Assembly: GCF_000237925.1 (NCBI RefSeq)
Contig: NW_017386036.1
Location: 62,001-126,000, forward strand
Source: Schistosoma mansoni
Taxonomy: Eukaryota > Platyhelminthes > Trematoda > Strigeidida > Schistosomatidae
Reading direction: 5' to 3'
DNA length: 64,000 nt
Below the pieces are notes generated by a model that worked only from the letters and a program-made list of their open reading frames with translations, made no database searches and was not told where the DNA came from. A program made the position numbers and the translations under genes. Shown here one piece after another: positions 25,131-38,748 of the stretch (positions are counted from its first letter, which is position 1; the number at the start of each line of letters is the position of its first letter).

Positions 25131-26699
25131 CCTTATTATGGACGGCCTAATATCTAGACGGAACAAGAATATAACGAACCACATTGTTATTAGTATGAAT
25201 ACAACCAAATTACAGAACACATGCTTTATCCTCTCCCACTGTCCATTGATTATCAATCATGGCCTTCCGCTACTAACCCTCACTTTCAGATTCCGAATCT
25301 CTCTAAAGGATAGGACTGCATTATTCTTTCCAGGCGTCATGTCATTTTTTATATTACAAGCAGACAGATAATCTCATGGATACTGATCAAATATGGCCGA
25401 TCATAAGAAGCTGAAAATGTCCTAAATTCTTGCGAGCTGCTCAATGTTTTGCTTTTCTTAGCGCGAAAATTTTACAATCTTCTACTTTTTCACATCCTTT
25501 GATTTGCTATCAGTCCTTACCATCTCTTAACCACATATAATCTGACCAGTCTCTTATGGCTTATACCATTAGTTATCTTCATAGCAGTATGATATAATAA
25601 ATGGATGTCTAACCCATAATACAAATGCCTTAGCCATCTGATTTGCTTGCGACATGGAACTAGTAGAGACAGTGTATTCCAACAATGGGCTTTGATTAAA
25701 GCAATATTCATACTTACCGCAGACGTTAAAGAGCCTAACATCACAAAAAGAGGGAGGGTGGAGTTACTGACCAGAAAACATGATAGTGGGGAGATAACTT
25801 CAGTCCACCTGTTTCTGTAGGGCAGAACAGTTTGTTTAGTTACACCCTTTTACGGTCTAGCGGAACGCTACGAACCAACGGTATTATGCTGACGTATTTA
25901 TGCAAAATAACTTTTTAAGTCGCTTTTAAAACGCTGAATTGGTTTCACTTTCTACCGAGTGATCTCATTACAAGCAAACTAGACAATTCGCTTAAAACGA
26001 AGCCTGCTCAACACCCTATAAATTCTACATAAAGGGCTCAAATGGCTTTGACAAAGAAGGGAGACAGCCATTTGTGTATCAGAATACGGATTTCAGCACT
26101 ATATCTTATAACTACAGATGATCCCATACTTCCAGCTACTTTCTGAGCCACCTTTATTTATACAGTTCCTTATCCACTTATACCTTATTTATACTTATTT
26201 ACTTCAACATATTAGAATACTCTTGCTTAATAAGTGCCTTAATAACAGAGAAACAGACTAACTAGTTATACCTTAACTATTCTTCCATGAACATTGCTCT
26301 GCTTCTCGTCCTTTATTTATTTTATACCCTTTTCCAGCCCTCTTGAGATATGCCACCAAAACAGATATGGAACGGGTGACTTCGTCCTACACCATTAATA
26401 AAGCCTCGGATATTCCAGGGGGGATATAAGGTGGCGGTTTCTAGAAGCCCCCGACTTCGCATGGATCTATTCCCGACCGTCAGCTGCATGTCGCAACGCA
26501 ACCTTCATAGAGTGCGCCAATTATGATATTGATAATACGTCCCTTGCTAAAAACCAACCACATTCATATCTTGTAAAATATCAACCCAGCTGAGTAATTT
26601 ACTACAGTGAAAATTGTAACATCTGTAACAATTTGATCTTGCCTGTAAACTGGCATGCCACATGTAAAAAACTGTTATTTGAGAATAAATTATTACTAT
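25131..26699. other. Stretch without a recognisable gene
   Basis: Frames at 25105-25371 and 25517-25744 have no recognisable similarity. GC rises locally at about 26340-26540, which may be part of a repeat that I cannot name. Confidence 0.35.
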
Positions 26700-27400
26700 T
26701 TGACTACTTTACGATATGAAGCTCTGAAAATGAGTCCGTTGCTGTCTGCTCAACTTTGGAGCCGTCATATCATCCTTATATGCCAGCTTATCGTGTTGGT
26801 TGTTAAGTTTCCTCCAAAGTTTAACATAGTCTGTAAAAATTTCTGGCTCAGGCGATACTTGTTGCGGAAGGTCATTTATATGGAGTAAAAAGAGAAGGGG
26901 TCCGAGTAATGAACTCTGAGTCACCTCAAAAGAACATTATGTTGCCTTAAAAAAGTAAAGTTGATCCTAACCTTAGAAAGTCGATTGCTTAGACGTGGAG
27001 CAAAACATTTTATTAGCAATGACTTGATGCTTAGCTGTGTGAGCTCAGTGATGAGACATATAAAAGTGACCCCATCAAAAGCTCTTGAGAAGCCAAGGTA
27101 CATCATAACAGCCTTCTCCTTGCGATCAGGGGTTGTTGTTCATCTGTCGACTGCAGTCTCCAGATCGGTTATACAGGATTCGCCCTTCCAGAAACTGTGC
27201 TGTTGAAGCGAAAAAAAGTATACAGATAACAGGTTTTCGTGAAAACCGTAGTATATCAAGGACTCCGTAACTTTTGAAGGTGCTGAGAGAAGTTCTACAT
27301 GGTGGAATCTTGCAGGTTTGTTCTGTCGGCCTTCACCAAATATTAATGTGATATCTGCCAAATTTTAATTGCCTGGTACCCTGCCTTGGTCTGGCAAACA
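26700..27400 (-). mobile_element. CR1-like LINE reverse-transcriptase fragment
   Basis: Minus-strand pieces run in the right order for a CR1 palm: VTESLIYYGFHENLLS and HSFWKGESCITDL (27280-27150), YLGFSRAFDGV (27105-27070), then SSLLGPLLFLLHINDLPQQVSPEP with TDYVKLWRKL (26915-26800) in the place of F/YADDVKLWR. It is broken by stops and frame changes. No endonuclease or 3' end is seen, so it is truncated on both sides. Confidence 0.75.
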
Positions 27401-30400
27401 TGAGTACATCACATTAGGCAGTGTTGCCAATACTTTAGGCGCTTTTCTCAGTATGGCAGAGTGAACAATGTTGAGGTCAGGAAGGGTGTCTTCATTTGGG
27501 TGCTTCAGTTTCTGTTTCATCAATCCAGAACTTAGTTTTACTCCTGAGACTCCTTATGTATAGTAGGCAAAGCTTGTAGTGATATTAGTTTTCAAATACG
27601 CGATTCTTAAAGCAAACTATGGTTATTCGAAGGATTTACACTCAATGTTAAGCACTTACAGGAGGTCAGAAACGGTGAACGCGGGAACACTTGATCGGAA
27701 TGGCATTGATCTACATTGTAGGTGTGGTCACTTTGTGTGACCTATTGCTTCCTATACTGAATATATTATCCTCGTCCCTGCCCAAATGTATCTTTCATAT
27801 ATCCTTAGCCGCAACCACTTACTTTCACGACTGTATGAGCCTGTATAGACGATGTGACTTCCACGTAAGGTCCCCATTAATTTAGGGGTGAGCTTCTCAG
27901 TCAATCAAACAAGAAGTCGAGGATACGGAATATGAGTATATACTTCGGCCAAAAGTTGACGTAACCTAGTGTGCGAAATCTAAGGGGATGTGCGCAGCGT
28001 AGCACACTCAAGTGCTATCTGATAAGGAGCCTTGGTCGGGTTCATTTAAATGAGTGTGCCAAATAAAGTTTACTAAGTCGGCTTCAAAGTTTAAGAATTA
28101 CAAAGCTTCCTAGTTTTTAGTACCACTTACAAATATATATCCCCATATCTACACAGAATTCTGGCATGGGAGTTGGTGTTAGCTTGTAATGAAAGCTTTA
28201 AATCCAACTTATCACCTGGTTTTCTAGCTAATTCTTCAGACTAATTTGTAACTTTTAACCCTGGTAACTACTTTGTTTGTTAAGGTCACTCATTATCTAC
28301 TAAACTTCATCTGTAAAATGCAGTCTTCTTGGGCTATAGACTACTTCATTTATAGTATTGCTCTAGTAATAGACCTAATCCCGAAATTATAGATTTGTCA
28401 TGGTGTGACTACCTAATCTATGCGATCTTACGTGGAAGTCACATCGTTGTCTATACTGACTCGTCCTACATAATCATCAGCAATATATGATGGAGAACAC
28501 ATTCGTGCTGGAGATAGAACAATATGTTTAATATGAATAAAGGAGATAAGACAACACACAAGAATGACCAAGCTTGCAAGGTTGAACCATACCATCCGAT
28601 GAATTGGTATTCCCACGTTCTCCATTTTTAACCTCTTCCTATCAATTGTTGAATATAAATCATGTCAGTAATTATTTACCCAGTTTCAAAGGTCATGTGG
28701 TTCAATTCCAATGCCACTACAGTCTCACCAATAAATCTGTACTATACTGACAGCTCAGAGTGATTTTGAGAACTACCTTGGAATTATCTAGACATAAACT
28801 AACCGGTCAAGACGCCGATGTTAAAATGTATTGAAACTTTCAAAAAAGCGTGAGCGTTACGAAGGTTGTAGTTTTTCGATACAAAAGACGAAATTACTGA
28901 TATAAACTGTGATAATTTCGTCGCTCAAAACATTCAAAATACCAAACTCAACCTTAAACACGGTTTTAAACGAAAATCTATTCACACTGGAACTGTAAAT
29001 TTTCACCAATATGTGATACAGTTTGTCATCACAAATCAACATCAGTTGTAATCGTGGAATGACATGTAACAGTATGAAGTGATCAAGTCCATGCATGAAC
29101 CCAAAGCGACTTATATCGAATCCAGTTGGTCGTCCATAAACCGTAATCTCTTTGTCAGAATATCTATTCTCTGTCCGAGAGTGTTCAACTTAATAACTAA
29201 TGTCTCCTTCAATAGGTTTCGATTTGAAAAGACCGAATTTTTGAGGACTTATGTTGATGTCAGAAATGAGGGGCTTTCGATCGATCCGACTCCCTTTCGA
29301 ATACCTACGTGGGCGGGGCTACAAACGCGTGTAGGATCAAAGAGTTCCATGATATAATTTAAAACTCATTAGTCATCCACTCAATAACGTTCTATACGCT
29401 GGTGAAATTTTTTAACTCTTCTCCGAAAATTGTACATTCCCAAAGACAGTGAGCTCATTTCAACTTCAGAACTATCGCCAATTCGTCTGATGACCGTGAT
29501 TGCATTCTATCTAGTCCTCAGTATGTCAAGCGCCATAAGCTATTTAACCAGTCCTTCATCATGTCGAAGCTTTGAGGGTCTTGAATTCAGTTTATTTGGG
29601 GTTCTTTGAACATGTTCAGGAATTGAAAGTTTGCATGCAATACTCTCGTTTCTTCGGGAAAACACCACAGATAAACTCAGAAATGTTCTAGCAACCACAT
29701 GGTCTGAAGGTCCATGTATCAACCAAAGAGTTCGGAAAGTTTGAAACCTACTGTATGACAAGCAGTGATTTATGATGTTTGGTGACAGCCTATAGGTCAC
29801 TGTCTGAACAACTGGTAACCAAAATCATTTACAGTGTGTTCATTTGTATCTTTGACCCAAGATCCTCCATTTGGCAATTCCCAGGAGCTACACCATTCGC
29901 CTGATTTATGGGGATCCTTCTGAAGCTTTGAATTATTCCCTTCGTTTTCCATCGTCACCTCCACCTACATATAATGTAAGTATAATAAGACATGGTGACA
30001 GAAATCCATAAGGGTCATTTACAAAAAGAAATAATTATACCAGTTTCACATTGCTCTTTGGAGTACTACACTTAACATAAGTTGATGCCAAGTGCAATAC
30101 TTAGGTTAACGATACATCGTGGTCAGTGAGTGAGAACTAGTCTCAAGGCATTATTGCCATTAGGCTTTATACATGTAACCGGTGGTTTTCAACCAAACAA
30201 CGTTATAAATGGCGATTTACGGGGAATCCGTTTCGTATGTTCTGCAGTGGATATGTGAGGAGACCCCTCTGTTTATTATTTTTTCCTATAACCATTCTCA
30301 TATCTCCATATATATTTTTCCTCCTATTTCCATCCGAAATTTACACATTGTTGTTCTTTTGGTCTGTAGGCGATGATTACTGTATTGATTTCAATTTCTG

Positions 30401-30920
30401 AATTGCGATCGACTCTTCGGTATCTTTATGGTTGTTGGTCACTGTCACATTTTATTTTTCCTCAACCCTTTGACTTCCATGGTTGTTATATTTGGCGACT
30501 ACATTCTTGGTCGTTACTATGTGATGCAACTCCTGGATTCCCACCAATTTGATACAAAAAACACTTCATTCTTTTCCATCTCTTTCTCTCGACAGTACTG
30601 CTTTGAGGGACCCAAAAGTTAAGAGAAACATCCCAACTCTTTTAAAGCTATCGTCCACATACCTTGACCTAGCAAGGAGTGGTAAACTTCTCTTCACTAA
30701 CAACTGTCCACATCTCTAAGAGCTCACTGACTGGCCCCACTGACATTTTCCCAGATAAAAAACCTATCGCCTCAATGAAATTTACTTCAGCTGTTACTAT
30801 AGTACATATTTCTTTTTTTACCAGTCCATCATCTGACTACCTCTCTCTCTTAACCCGTATTGATTACAAATTAAATGAACACGAAAGCAAAGCCAATACT
30901 TCTATGTCTCATTCGTCTAT
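27401..30920. other. 3.5 kb stretch, no gene recognised
   Basis: All frames are short and match nothing known to me. The first 160 bp may still belong to the CR1 fragment. I see no RNA genes or sharp repeat boundaries. Confidence 0.35.
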
Positions 30921-31470
30921 ACACGACAGAACAAACGACCTATTAGGTTTGCATCAAGCCCTTCTATTATATAAATACTCATTATACCTTGTACTAATGC
31001 CCTACTTGGACTACATAAAATGACTAACCAATGTACCAAAATACTTTTCATCAATCCTTTACCTGTTTTGATGACGGACAGTGGCTTGTCCCCTGATATT
31101 TCAGACTCGTACATTCCAACGGACACTTACAAACTCTTCCGCTGTGGTCGGGCCATTAAAAAGGGTGGTGTTTGTCGCTTACATGGATCTAAACATGAGA
31201 GCGGAAACTTATGGAAGTTCTGCTCTAAGCAAAGTACCTGACTAAGTACGGTTTACTGTACATTTTTACGTTTGTTTAGTGCTAACTGGACGTATATTTC
31301 CGACTCCAAACACTCCCAGTTCAACTGACACCATCATGAATGAGTTATGGTCAAGGTCTGTTTTCTCAGATTTTTCCCACAAAATCATTTGCGGTGAATT
31401 CAACCTCTCAAGCATCAACTGGTAAACACTCCAGTCCAATGTGCACTGAAAATATACTCATTTCCTCGGA
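30921..31470 (+). mobile_element. LINE endonuclease fragment
   Basis: Translated pieces DSYIPTDTYKLFRCGRAIKKGGVCRLHG (31110-31190, in two parts) and ICGEFNLSSINW (about 31388-31423) fit a LINE endonuclease, where a G-G-V-C strand is followed by the GDFN block. GDFN reads GEFN here. The pattern differs from the neighbouring CR1 endonucleases. It is a remnant only. Confidence 0.5.
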
Positions 31471-31639
31471 CATGCACGCTTGGTAGCAACATGTATTGCA
31501 CGCGCGCTTTACGAACAGGGGGTTTGGTCCTAACGTGGTTTGCATTTCTCAAACGTTTGCTGTGTCCTTACGCAGCAAAAGTATCATTTTTGATCGAAAG
31601 AATTTGCCCTAAGCTATATGTTCGGTAGATTACTTTTCT

Positions 31640-34600
31640 TTCTGAGTTTTACCGAAGTTGATAGTTAATTGCGGTTCTGCTCCAGCTTACTATGAAGAAT
31701 TCATGCAAGGGACCCGGGTGCCATTTCGCTGTTACCTCCGGCATGCAATGTGACAATTTCAAAGGTTTGCTCCACGAAGCATGAACAGATCTTGCAGTTG
31801 CTGCCTACATCAGACTTGGTAAGTCGGATCGTAGGTGGGTATGTGACACGTGCAACATGAATGCTGAGGTTGTTCTGTGCAACATCCTCATTTTCTTGAC
31901 AGGTCTGAAGAAAAAGTTGTCAGCAAACCCGAAGAAAGGCAGTCCTAAAACGAGTAAACAAACAAACACTCGCAATTAAGAAAAGAAAGACTTCCTCAGC
32001 AAACTTGAGTTTCCCAGAGCAGGATCCCTAAATACAAAGGTGGTCCTCGAAGACCCTATGAGCGATTGGACCCCCGTTACCAAAGTTAAAAAGGACCCAG
32101 TGTCACTGTATAAGAAGCTGAACATCTCAGGTATCGCAGTGAAATCAACTGATGATTTGGCCTTACAGTCTACCCCCAAGACTTCCCAACAAGTCAGCAA
32201 AGAACACGGGAATCTGAAATTCACATCAACCATCAAACAACAAGGTCCTCAACTTGAACGTAACTAAAAACCTGGGAAAGCAATCACGGTTCGCTATGAT
32301 CCTCTCATAGTCATGAACTTTGAAAACAGCCATGACCTTCAGCCTGCAAGATAAAATGACAGGATGTTCTGCGAAGAGTTGAACAAGAAGCTCGAATTTT
32401 CCAAAATAGAGTCTTTGACGGTCATACAGCTCACTCGGGGAAAGGACTCTAAGAATCAAAATCACCCAAGATGTAGCACGCACTAACGCTACCGACGAAG
32501 AGGATATCCTACCGACTAGTCATTTACCGAAATCAGATGGGAACGCAAATATACTACCTGATATACCGTAATCTGAGCGCGATCTCACCCAGAACATTCC
32601 TAAGGAATCTCGAGGGTTTTTACGTGGAAGAAATATAATTGTGCAAGGTGTACCAGCAAACACGGACTCTGACCACACAAACTCTGATATTTGAGAATGA
32701 ATATTCATGAAGCATTCCTTAAAGCTCAAAAATATATTGACTCATTAAATTCTGAGACTAACCAAGAAGGATGGAAATTCTAGACCCCGACTGATGAAGA
32801 TAACCATCCCATTCTCCCGTATGGCGGCTACACCTCTCTAAGCATTTTGTGCTAACAGAAGCTGGTTGCCGACTGGAATGCGTATGCATCAAGATAGGCA
32901 ACACGATGCCAAGATCAAGCACAAAGGCAAGTTGGAATTGATTACTGCACTTGTGGACTGCCAAGATCATAAAAAAACATGGAAAGAACAGTAGCTACCA
33001 ACCTGGGAAATCTTGTGTAGGTAGGTTAACTGTTCATTCACTCAAGGCCCACACAGATAAACAGTACGGGGAAGCCCATGCGTTTCAAATCAAAAGCGTA
33101 AACTGCTTATATATGAACGCCATAAGTTTACTGAGTAAAATGGATGAGCTGCGTGAACTCAGCAATGCTAATGATGCTCATCTGATAGGAATATCTGAAA
33201 CTTGGATATTTTCTCAGTTTACAGACCAGGAGCTGGCAATACCTGGGATGTCTTTGTTTCGCAATGACAGAAAAACAGGAATGGGGGACGGAATAACCTT
33301 ATACTTGCGATCTTGTCTGCAGGTACATCCAGTGCACAACCACATAGTTTGTCAATCTTGAGGAGTCCGTATGATGCTCAGTAAGATTGTCTACCACCTT
33401 GATGTGTATAGCTGGAGTCATCTACAGGAAGTGCACTGCTGATATCTAGTACGATAATCGTATGCTGGAAGGATTAACCCCCTCTACTGGTCTCGAATTC
33501 ACGCATATCCTGATTCCAGGGGACTCCAATCTTTATAGAGTCAATTTTGCGGAACATACGTACATTGGAGGTGAAAATTCTACTGAAGCTCGGTTCTTCA
33601 ACTTCATTGAAGATATGGGATTATTCGAAAATATGAAGTCTGCAACTCGCTGGGGAAACAGTCAGACACCGTCACATTTAGACTGAGTATTTATGAACGA
33701 AGAATTCCGAAGTGACAAATGTTATGACTTTATAAAACATAAAGGACGTATGCTAATTCGTTATTGATTTTTATGTCCGGCTTCTATCACGTGAATTATC
33801 CACCAATAGAAATACGACTTTTCCGACCTTAACACTGTGACAATCAATGACGTTCGATCAGTATGAGTAATTTAGCGTCCTTATTGGTCCTTTGTCCGCC
33901 TAGCCCTTCCACTTAAGTCCAGAACACCAATGACAGCTTCTGTTATGCGAATCTATGCGGATCGTTTATTTCAAGCATACTTTGTTTATATACCAGACAG
34001 ACAGACCACATCACACCATAAAATAGAAAATAATATCTGTACAGGGTCAGGCCAAATGTGGCTGTGAACGTGGGATACAATAATCAATAAACTGAATGTA
34101 ATCTAGGGACAGTAAATCGCACAGTAATAATTCATAGGTCAAAATGAAGCTTATAATAAGATGAATGTGGATATACACAATATAATCATTCAATAGTTAA
34201 ACAATAAGAATATACATAGAATAATCGTCCATTAATAGGTCCCGGACGTTACCCAAACTTGTCTTTGCTAGGATATAACAACTTCTCAATCCTGGCTTCC
34301 TTGAGGAACAGCGATCAACCCGTCATAACCTTCAGTTTTACCAGCAAAACTGAGCCAAAACATCCTACCGACAGCAGGCACTGGAATTTCAAACGGTTGA
34401 ATGTGTCAATTTTACAGAACAATCTACAGAGGGTGTACCAGGAAGCCAACCCTCAACTGGACGTGGATGCTACAAAGCAGTCTGTTCCGCTAACAGTCCC
34501 CAAAATCTACAAGCAAGCGCACTCTTCGCTTGTCAAGCCGCAAAAGGCACTGCTTGTAAGGATACGAACGCAGTGGAAACAACGGCGCATACAGAGAAGA

Positions 34601-36385
34601 CGGGCTTCAGTACCAGATAAAGCTTATCGATAAATTTTCCTCCAATCAAAAAAGCTTATTTCACTATCCAGCCTCCTTTCGATACGCAAAAACTGGAGTT
34701 TTCCAACAGCTATGTCCTAAAGGCCCAACGAACAACGACAGTGACGTCGCTAACCTTCTGGCAGAACAGTAGTCTCGACCATACCAACTGACCCATACAA
34801 ATTATACTGATGAGAGCTTCACCTGCAACTCCACAGGACCTTCATAAGTGGATCTGTGTTCTGACACGGTGTACTGGAAACGGAACCACCTAGGGCAAGA
34901 CACTTCTCCTGGTCTGGATATGGTCCATTCTGCTATACTGAGAGAAGTAGCTTCAATCCTAGCAACACCGCTTAGCGTGATATTCTCACATTCGCTAAAC
35001 CGAAACACATCGACGCATCGAAACTTCAAGCTACCGGCTAGTAGCACTTTTCTCCATACCTTCAAAAATTATGGAGTCCCTGATATGTGACGGTATAAAC
35101 GACCATTTATTATCCATAAACTTCTTTCCACCCCAAAAGGACGGTTTCAGAAAAGATCACTCGTGTGTAACCAACCTGATGACCTCAGTGGACAGATGGA
35201 CAACCATCCTTGATTGCAAGGGGAAGGTTGACATCATTTACCTTGATTTCTCAATAGCTTTTGATAGGGCCAATCATATATGTCTTATCAATAAGCTCAG
35301 GCTATTAGGTTTCAAACCACCTCTGATTGACTGGCTCACTTCATATTAAAATAGACATTTTAGGGTCAGGTTTAACTTCACTTTCTCTCGGGCTATGGAA
35401 TGTCCTAGTGCGGTCCCCAGGGTCCATTACTAGGAACTCTTCTCCATTTATACAAACGATCTCCCATAACGGGTATCATCTGACTTATCACCTTTTGCTG
35501 ATGATGTGAAACTTTGGAGAGAGATACGCAACGAACAGGATATACTGGCACTTCAGGAGGATCTGACTCGACGACAATGGACTTGCTTTTAACACTTCAA
35601 AGTAGCCCATCTGAGACATGTTGCAGACTGCAGTTACAACTTAGCAAACTCCCCTCTAGAATTATCTCAAGTTCAGAAAGATTTGGGAGTGCTGGTACCC
35701 TACGACTTGAGGTCTTACGCTGTGAGAAAAATGCCTTTCGAGAAAACCTTGCACTGGTAACATTAAAGCGCATTTTTGGCCAGTTCGACGCAAGAAATGT
35801 CCACATAACCTTCAACAGTTTTATTCGTCCCCATTTAAGAGTACGGAAACATAGTATTTCCTCTCTCACTCCAAAAGGATGAGGACACTCTGGAACGTAT
35901 CCAACGGCGAGCCACGAAATCAGTTTGGGGACTCAAATTCAAGCCTTGCGAAGAGCGTCTCCAGTCACTGAACCTTTTCCCATCAGAATACAGGAGTCTT
36001 AGAGGTGACCTTCTATTGGCTTACAGTATCCTTAACACTGCTGGTCATCCCCTTAAACATCCTAAACTTAGTCACAACACTAACCTAAGAGGTAACACTC
36101 AGAAACTGGAGACCCGACATAGCAGAACAGACTGTAGACACAACTCCTACCCCGTAAGAGTTGTCAAATGCTGGAATTCGCTCCAGGATTAGCTAGTCTA
36201 AGAGATTTCTTAGGTATCCTTCAAGAGAAAGCTTGACTTATTCTTAAGGACTAAGGATAACATATTATTTTGATTTACCAAATTCTTTTTTCTCTATTAT
36301 CGTTAATATACCTAGGTTCTTACCTGGAAGTATTGGTGATCTACTGCTACTAGACTCGGAAGCCTGTTAAGCGGAAGCTTCTATT
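31640..36385 (+). mobile_element. CR1-like LINE, long degraded copy next to the COX5B-like gene
   Basis: Parts in order: ORF1 PHD-like finger (31735-31880; GMQCDNFKG, WVCDTCNMN), ORF1 remainder (DWTPVTKVKK at 32065), endonuclease (SVNCLYMNAISLLSKMDEL and LIGISETWIF at 33090-33210, IPGDSNLYRVNF at 33510), linker, palm (DIIYLDFSIAFDRANH at 35230), then FADDVKLWREIRNE near 35495-35540, and a 3' tail ending about 36385. Many stops and frameshifts are present. A 534-bp LTR-like insert interrupts the endonuclease at 33720. From 35178 on, it is an inverted match to 15884-17481. Confidence 0.85.
33720..34253. mobile_element. LTR-like insertion inside CR1 endonuclease
   Basis: A 534-bp block, starting TGTTATGAC, interrupts CR1 coding sequence and is bracketed by 'caaa' at 33716-33719 and 34254-34257. 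Inside are a TATA-like 'gtttatatacc' and an AATAAA-type signal, as in a long terminal repeat. The right end does not finish in CA, so the solo-LTR reading is uncertain. It could be another non-coding repeat. Confidence 0.5.
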
Positions 36386-36514
36386 CCGTCCTCAATGATT
36401 TGAACCATTTGAACAACCATTTTAATCATTTCAAGGTCGTTGAAACGGAACGGCGGGTGACTTTGAAGGGATCTGACTTTGTTTACCGTGCAGGCGCCAG
36501 TGGTTTGCATTTTA

Positions 36515-38748
36515 ATGGCTCTCCGTCCAAGTTTCAGGCTAGCGTCATCAATTTTGAGGTTACTACCTCGATTTTCGTCTTCAGTGAGTCCCGCTGTTGC
36601 CGGTGGAATAAAAGACAGAATGCTTAAGTTTATTACCGACAACCGTAACCTCTTCGATACAGGTTAGTTAAAAACTTCACTAAGCTTGAAGTAGTTTCTG
36701 GAGACTTGAATGTGCCTGTGGAAAGTAAGCTGTCGTGGTTGCAAGAAGATCTTATCGCGGAGATTTCAGAAGTAGAAGTATGTGACGTTAATTAAATCGA
36801 TCGACTACTTTAGCCGGACACCAGTCGTGGAGAAATCAAGTCTAGTACTAAAGAAAATCCTAATCTCGTTGCTAGTTCTAATGTCAGAGCTGTTCAACAA
36901 TGTCACTGTAAGTTGACTCTTTTACCAGCTCACAAGTCAATTCCGTAAAGTCGGCTATAATCAATTCATTTGGTTTTCTCTAGTTGTAGCGTTTTCATGC
37001 ATAGTTAATCATATTTAACATTTCATATCTTACTGTGCTATCTTGCTTCTCAGGTAATGCCACTAAGGTTGCTTTGTGGTACGGTAATCATCTCAAGTCA
37101 GCATGCTATTGTGATGTCAATGTGAGGCCAAAGTGGCTTTGCCGGAGTCTCGCCACCTAACGGAGTCTGTAAATGCGGTTTACTTTTCTCAAATCCTACT
37201 CAAGTATTGGACAACCATAAGCTTTGGGGAGTTCCGCATCCTTTTTTAAATGAGCTGCTCTGTCGAAGGATGCGCTATTATGTAGTCAGTCTGTACACGA
37301 TCGCGAACAGCAGCATTTACCAAGCCTTGGAAAAAGAATAGGCCTGGTCAAGTCTAGGCTGATTTAACATGGTTATTGTGAAGTTGTTCGTCTCCTGGGT
37401 ACACTTCGTTTCTAAATTAAAATAACGGACTTAGATATATTTTTACTGCTGAGGACGACCCCTTACGGGACACGAGTAGCCCGTGTCTTAACTGCATATT
37501 TCTCATCTTTATGAATTCTAGTATCAAGTGCTCGTGCACATAACGAGTGAAGTCTATTAATGCTATCAGTGGCTAGTGTGAAGCTGTTGTCGGTAGACTA
37601 GATTGGCGTTTATGACTTATTGCTCGCAAAAGCCTCTCAATACATTATAGTTCTGCTGACCTTTAATTACCACATATCACGAAGAAACAAGTCTAGTTGA
37701 CTAGCTTATCGTTACACAGATTTTATTTTACGACTTGTTATCATCTGCTTTCCTTTTAATGTTCAGTGTTGCACAGGACTACTTTTCGGGCGTTCATTAG
37801 TAGAATACAATACATTTGGTAGCCAAGTTGCATTGGTTTTAGACTTTAACAGGTTTGTACATACATCTAATTTCTGTCGTAATATAGATTACACTGTTAC
37901 TCGTGTTTAGTGAACACTAATATATCCTGGATGTATAAAAAGGTAATTCATCACTCATGTTTAAACCTGACTAACATGGCACTACAGCCCTAGGGAGAGT
38001 GTAGCATCTTCACATTAGCCCGTGCACCCCAACCTGTGATTGTTTTCCGGAATATCTAACATATCAGTCACTTTTAAATATCCTTCCTAGAAGTACATCG
38101 TTTATGACTTCCATTATATATAATTTGCTATCTTTAAAGGTGCTATGCAATGTTTCCATCATAATTACTTAGACATAACTTTAGTAATCTCTACCGCAAT
38201 ACATAATTATGATGCATCATAAAAACGCAATGTGATTGTGAGGTGACAAATGACTATTCTTTTGTTCCCATTACTACACTGGTCTTGACACTTCTATCTT
38301 TTCTGATTGCGTCTGTACCGCATATAACTTTTCTGAAGAGCAAGAGTGGTTATTGTGATAACGTGCTCCAGTGATATTTTACCAGTTATTTGTTTCTTAT
38401 AACCTGTTTACAGGTAGTCCTCACGACCATCATCTAAAATCTTTGGTTTTGTATCGTAATCTTCCTGCACGTTGCTTTTGTGGTCACTGGTTCCTTCTCG
38501 TTGATGAGCAGCGCTATGAGGAGGAGCGAGAGAAAAAGTGGAATAAAATTAAAGATAAACCAGAAAATGCTGATCTGCTTAAACGATTTGATATCTTGGA
38601 GAAAGAATTAAACATCCTTTTAGCAGAAGGAAAATCTATGACACCGAAGTCCCCGGGTGCGGATGAAATGATGGACAATATGGCTTTAAAATGGAAGGAA
38701 ATGAAAGAAGTGTATGCTAACATACGCAAAAACATGCTGCTGGACTAA
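36515..38748 (+). CDS. COX5B: Cytochrome c oxidase subunit 5B-like, mitochondrial
   Basis: Proposed exons are 36515-36662, 36695-36777, 36814-36907 and 38414-38748, with introns of 32, 36 and 1506 nt. All phases agree and give 219 residues. Residues 1-30 form an Arg/Ser/Leu-rich presequence with no acidic residue, typical of mitochondrial import. STKENPNLV (88-96) matches the subunit's conserved TKENP block. C107-x-C109 and C129-x-C131 (CFCGHWF) sit at the zinc-binding positions with the usual 19-residue spacing; the second cysteine is completed across the last intron. The protein would sit on the matrix side of respiratory complex IV. Odd: a charged, helical tail of about 80 residues follows GHWF, where the family normally ends. 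A CR1 LINE ends about 130 bp upstream. Confidence 0.82.
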
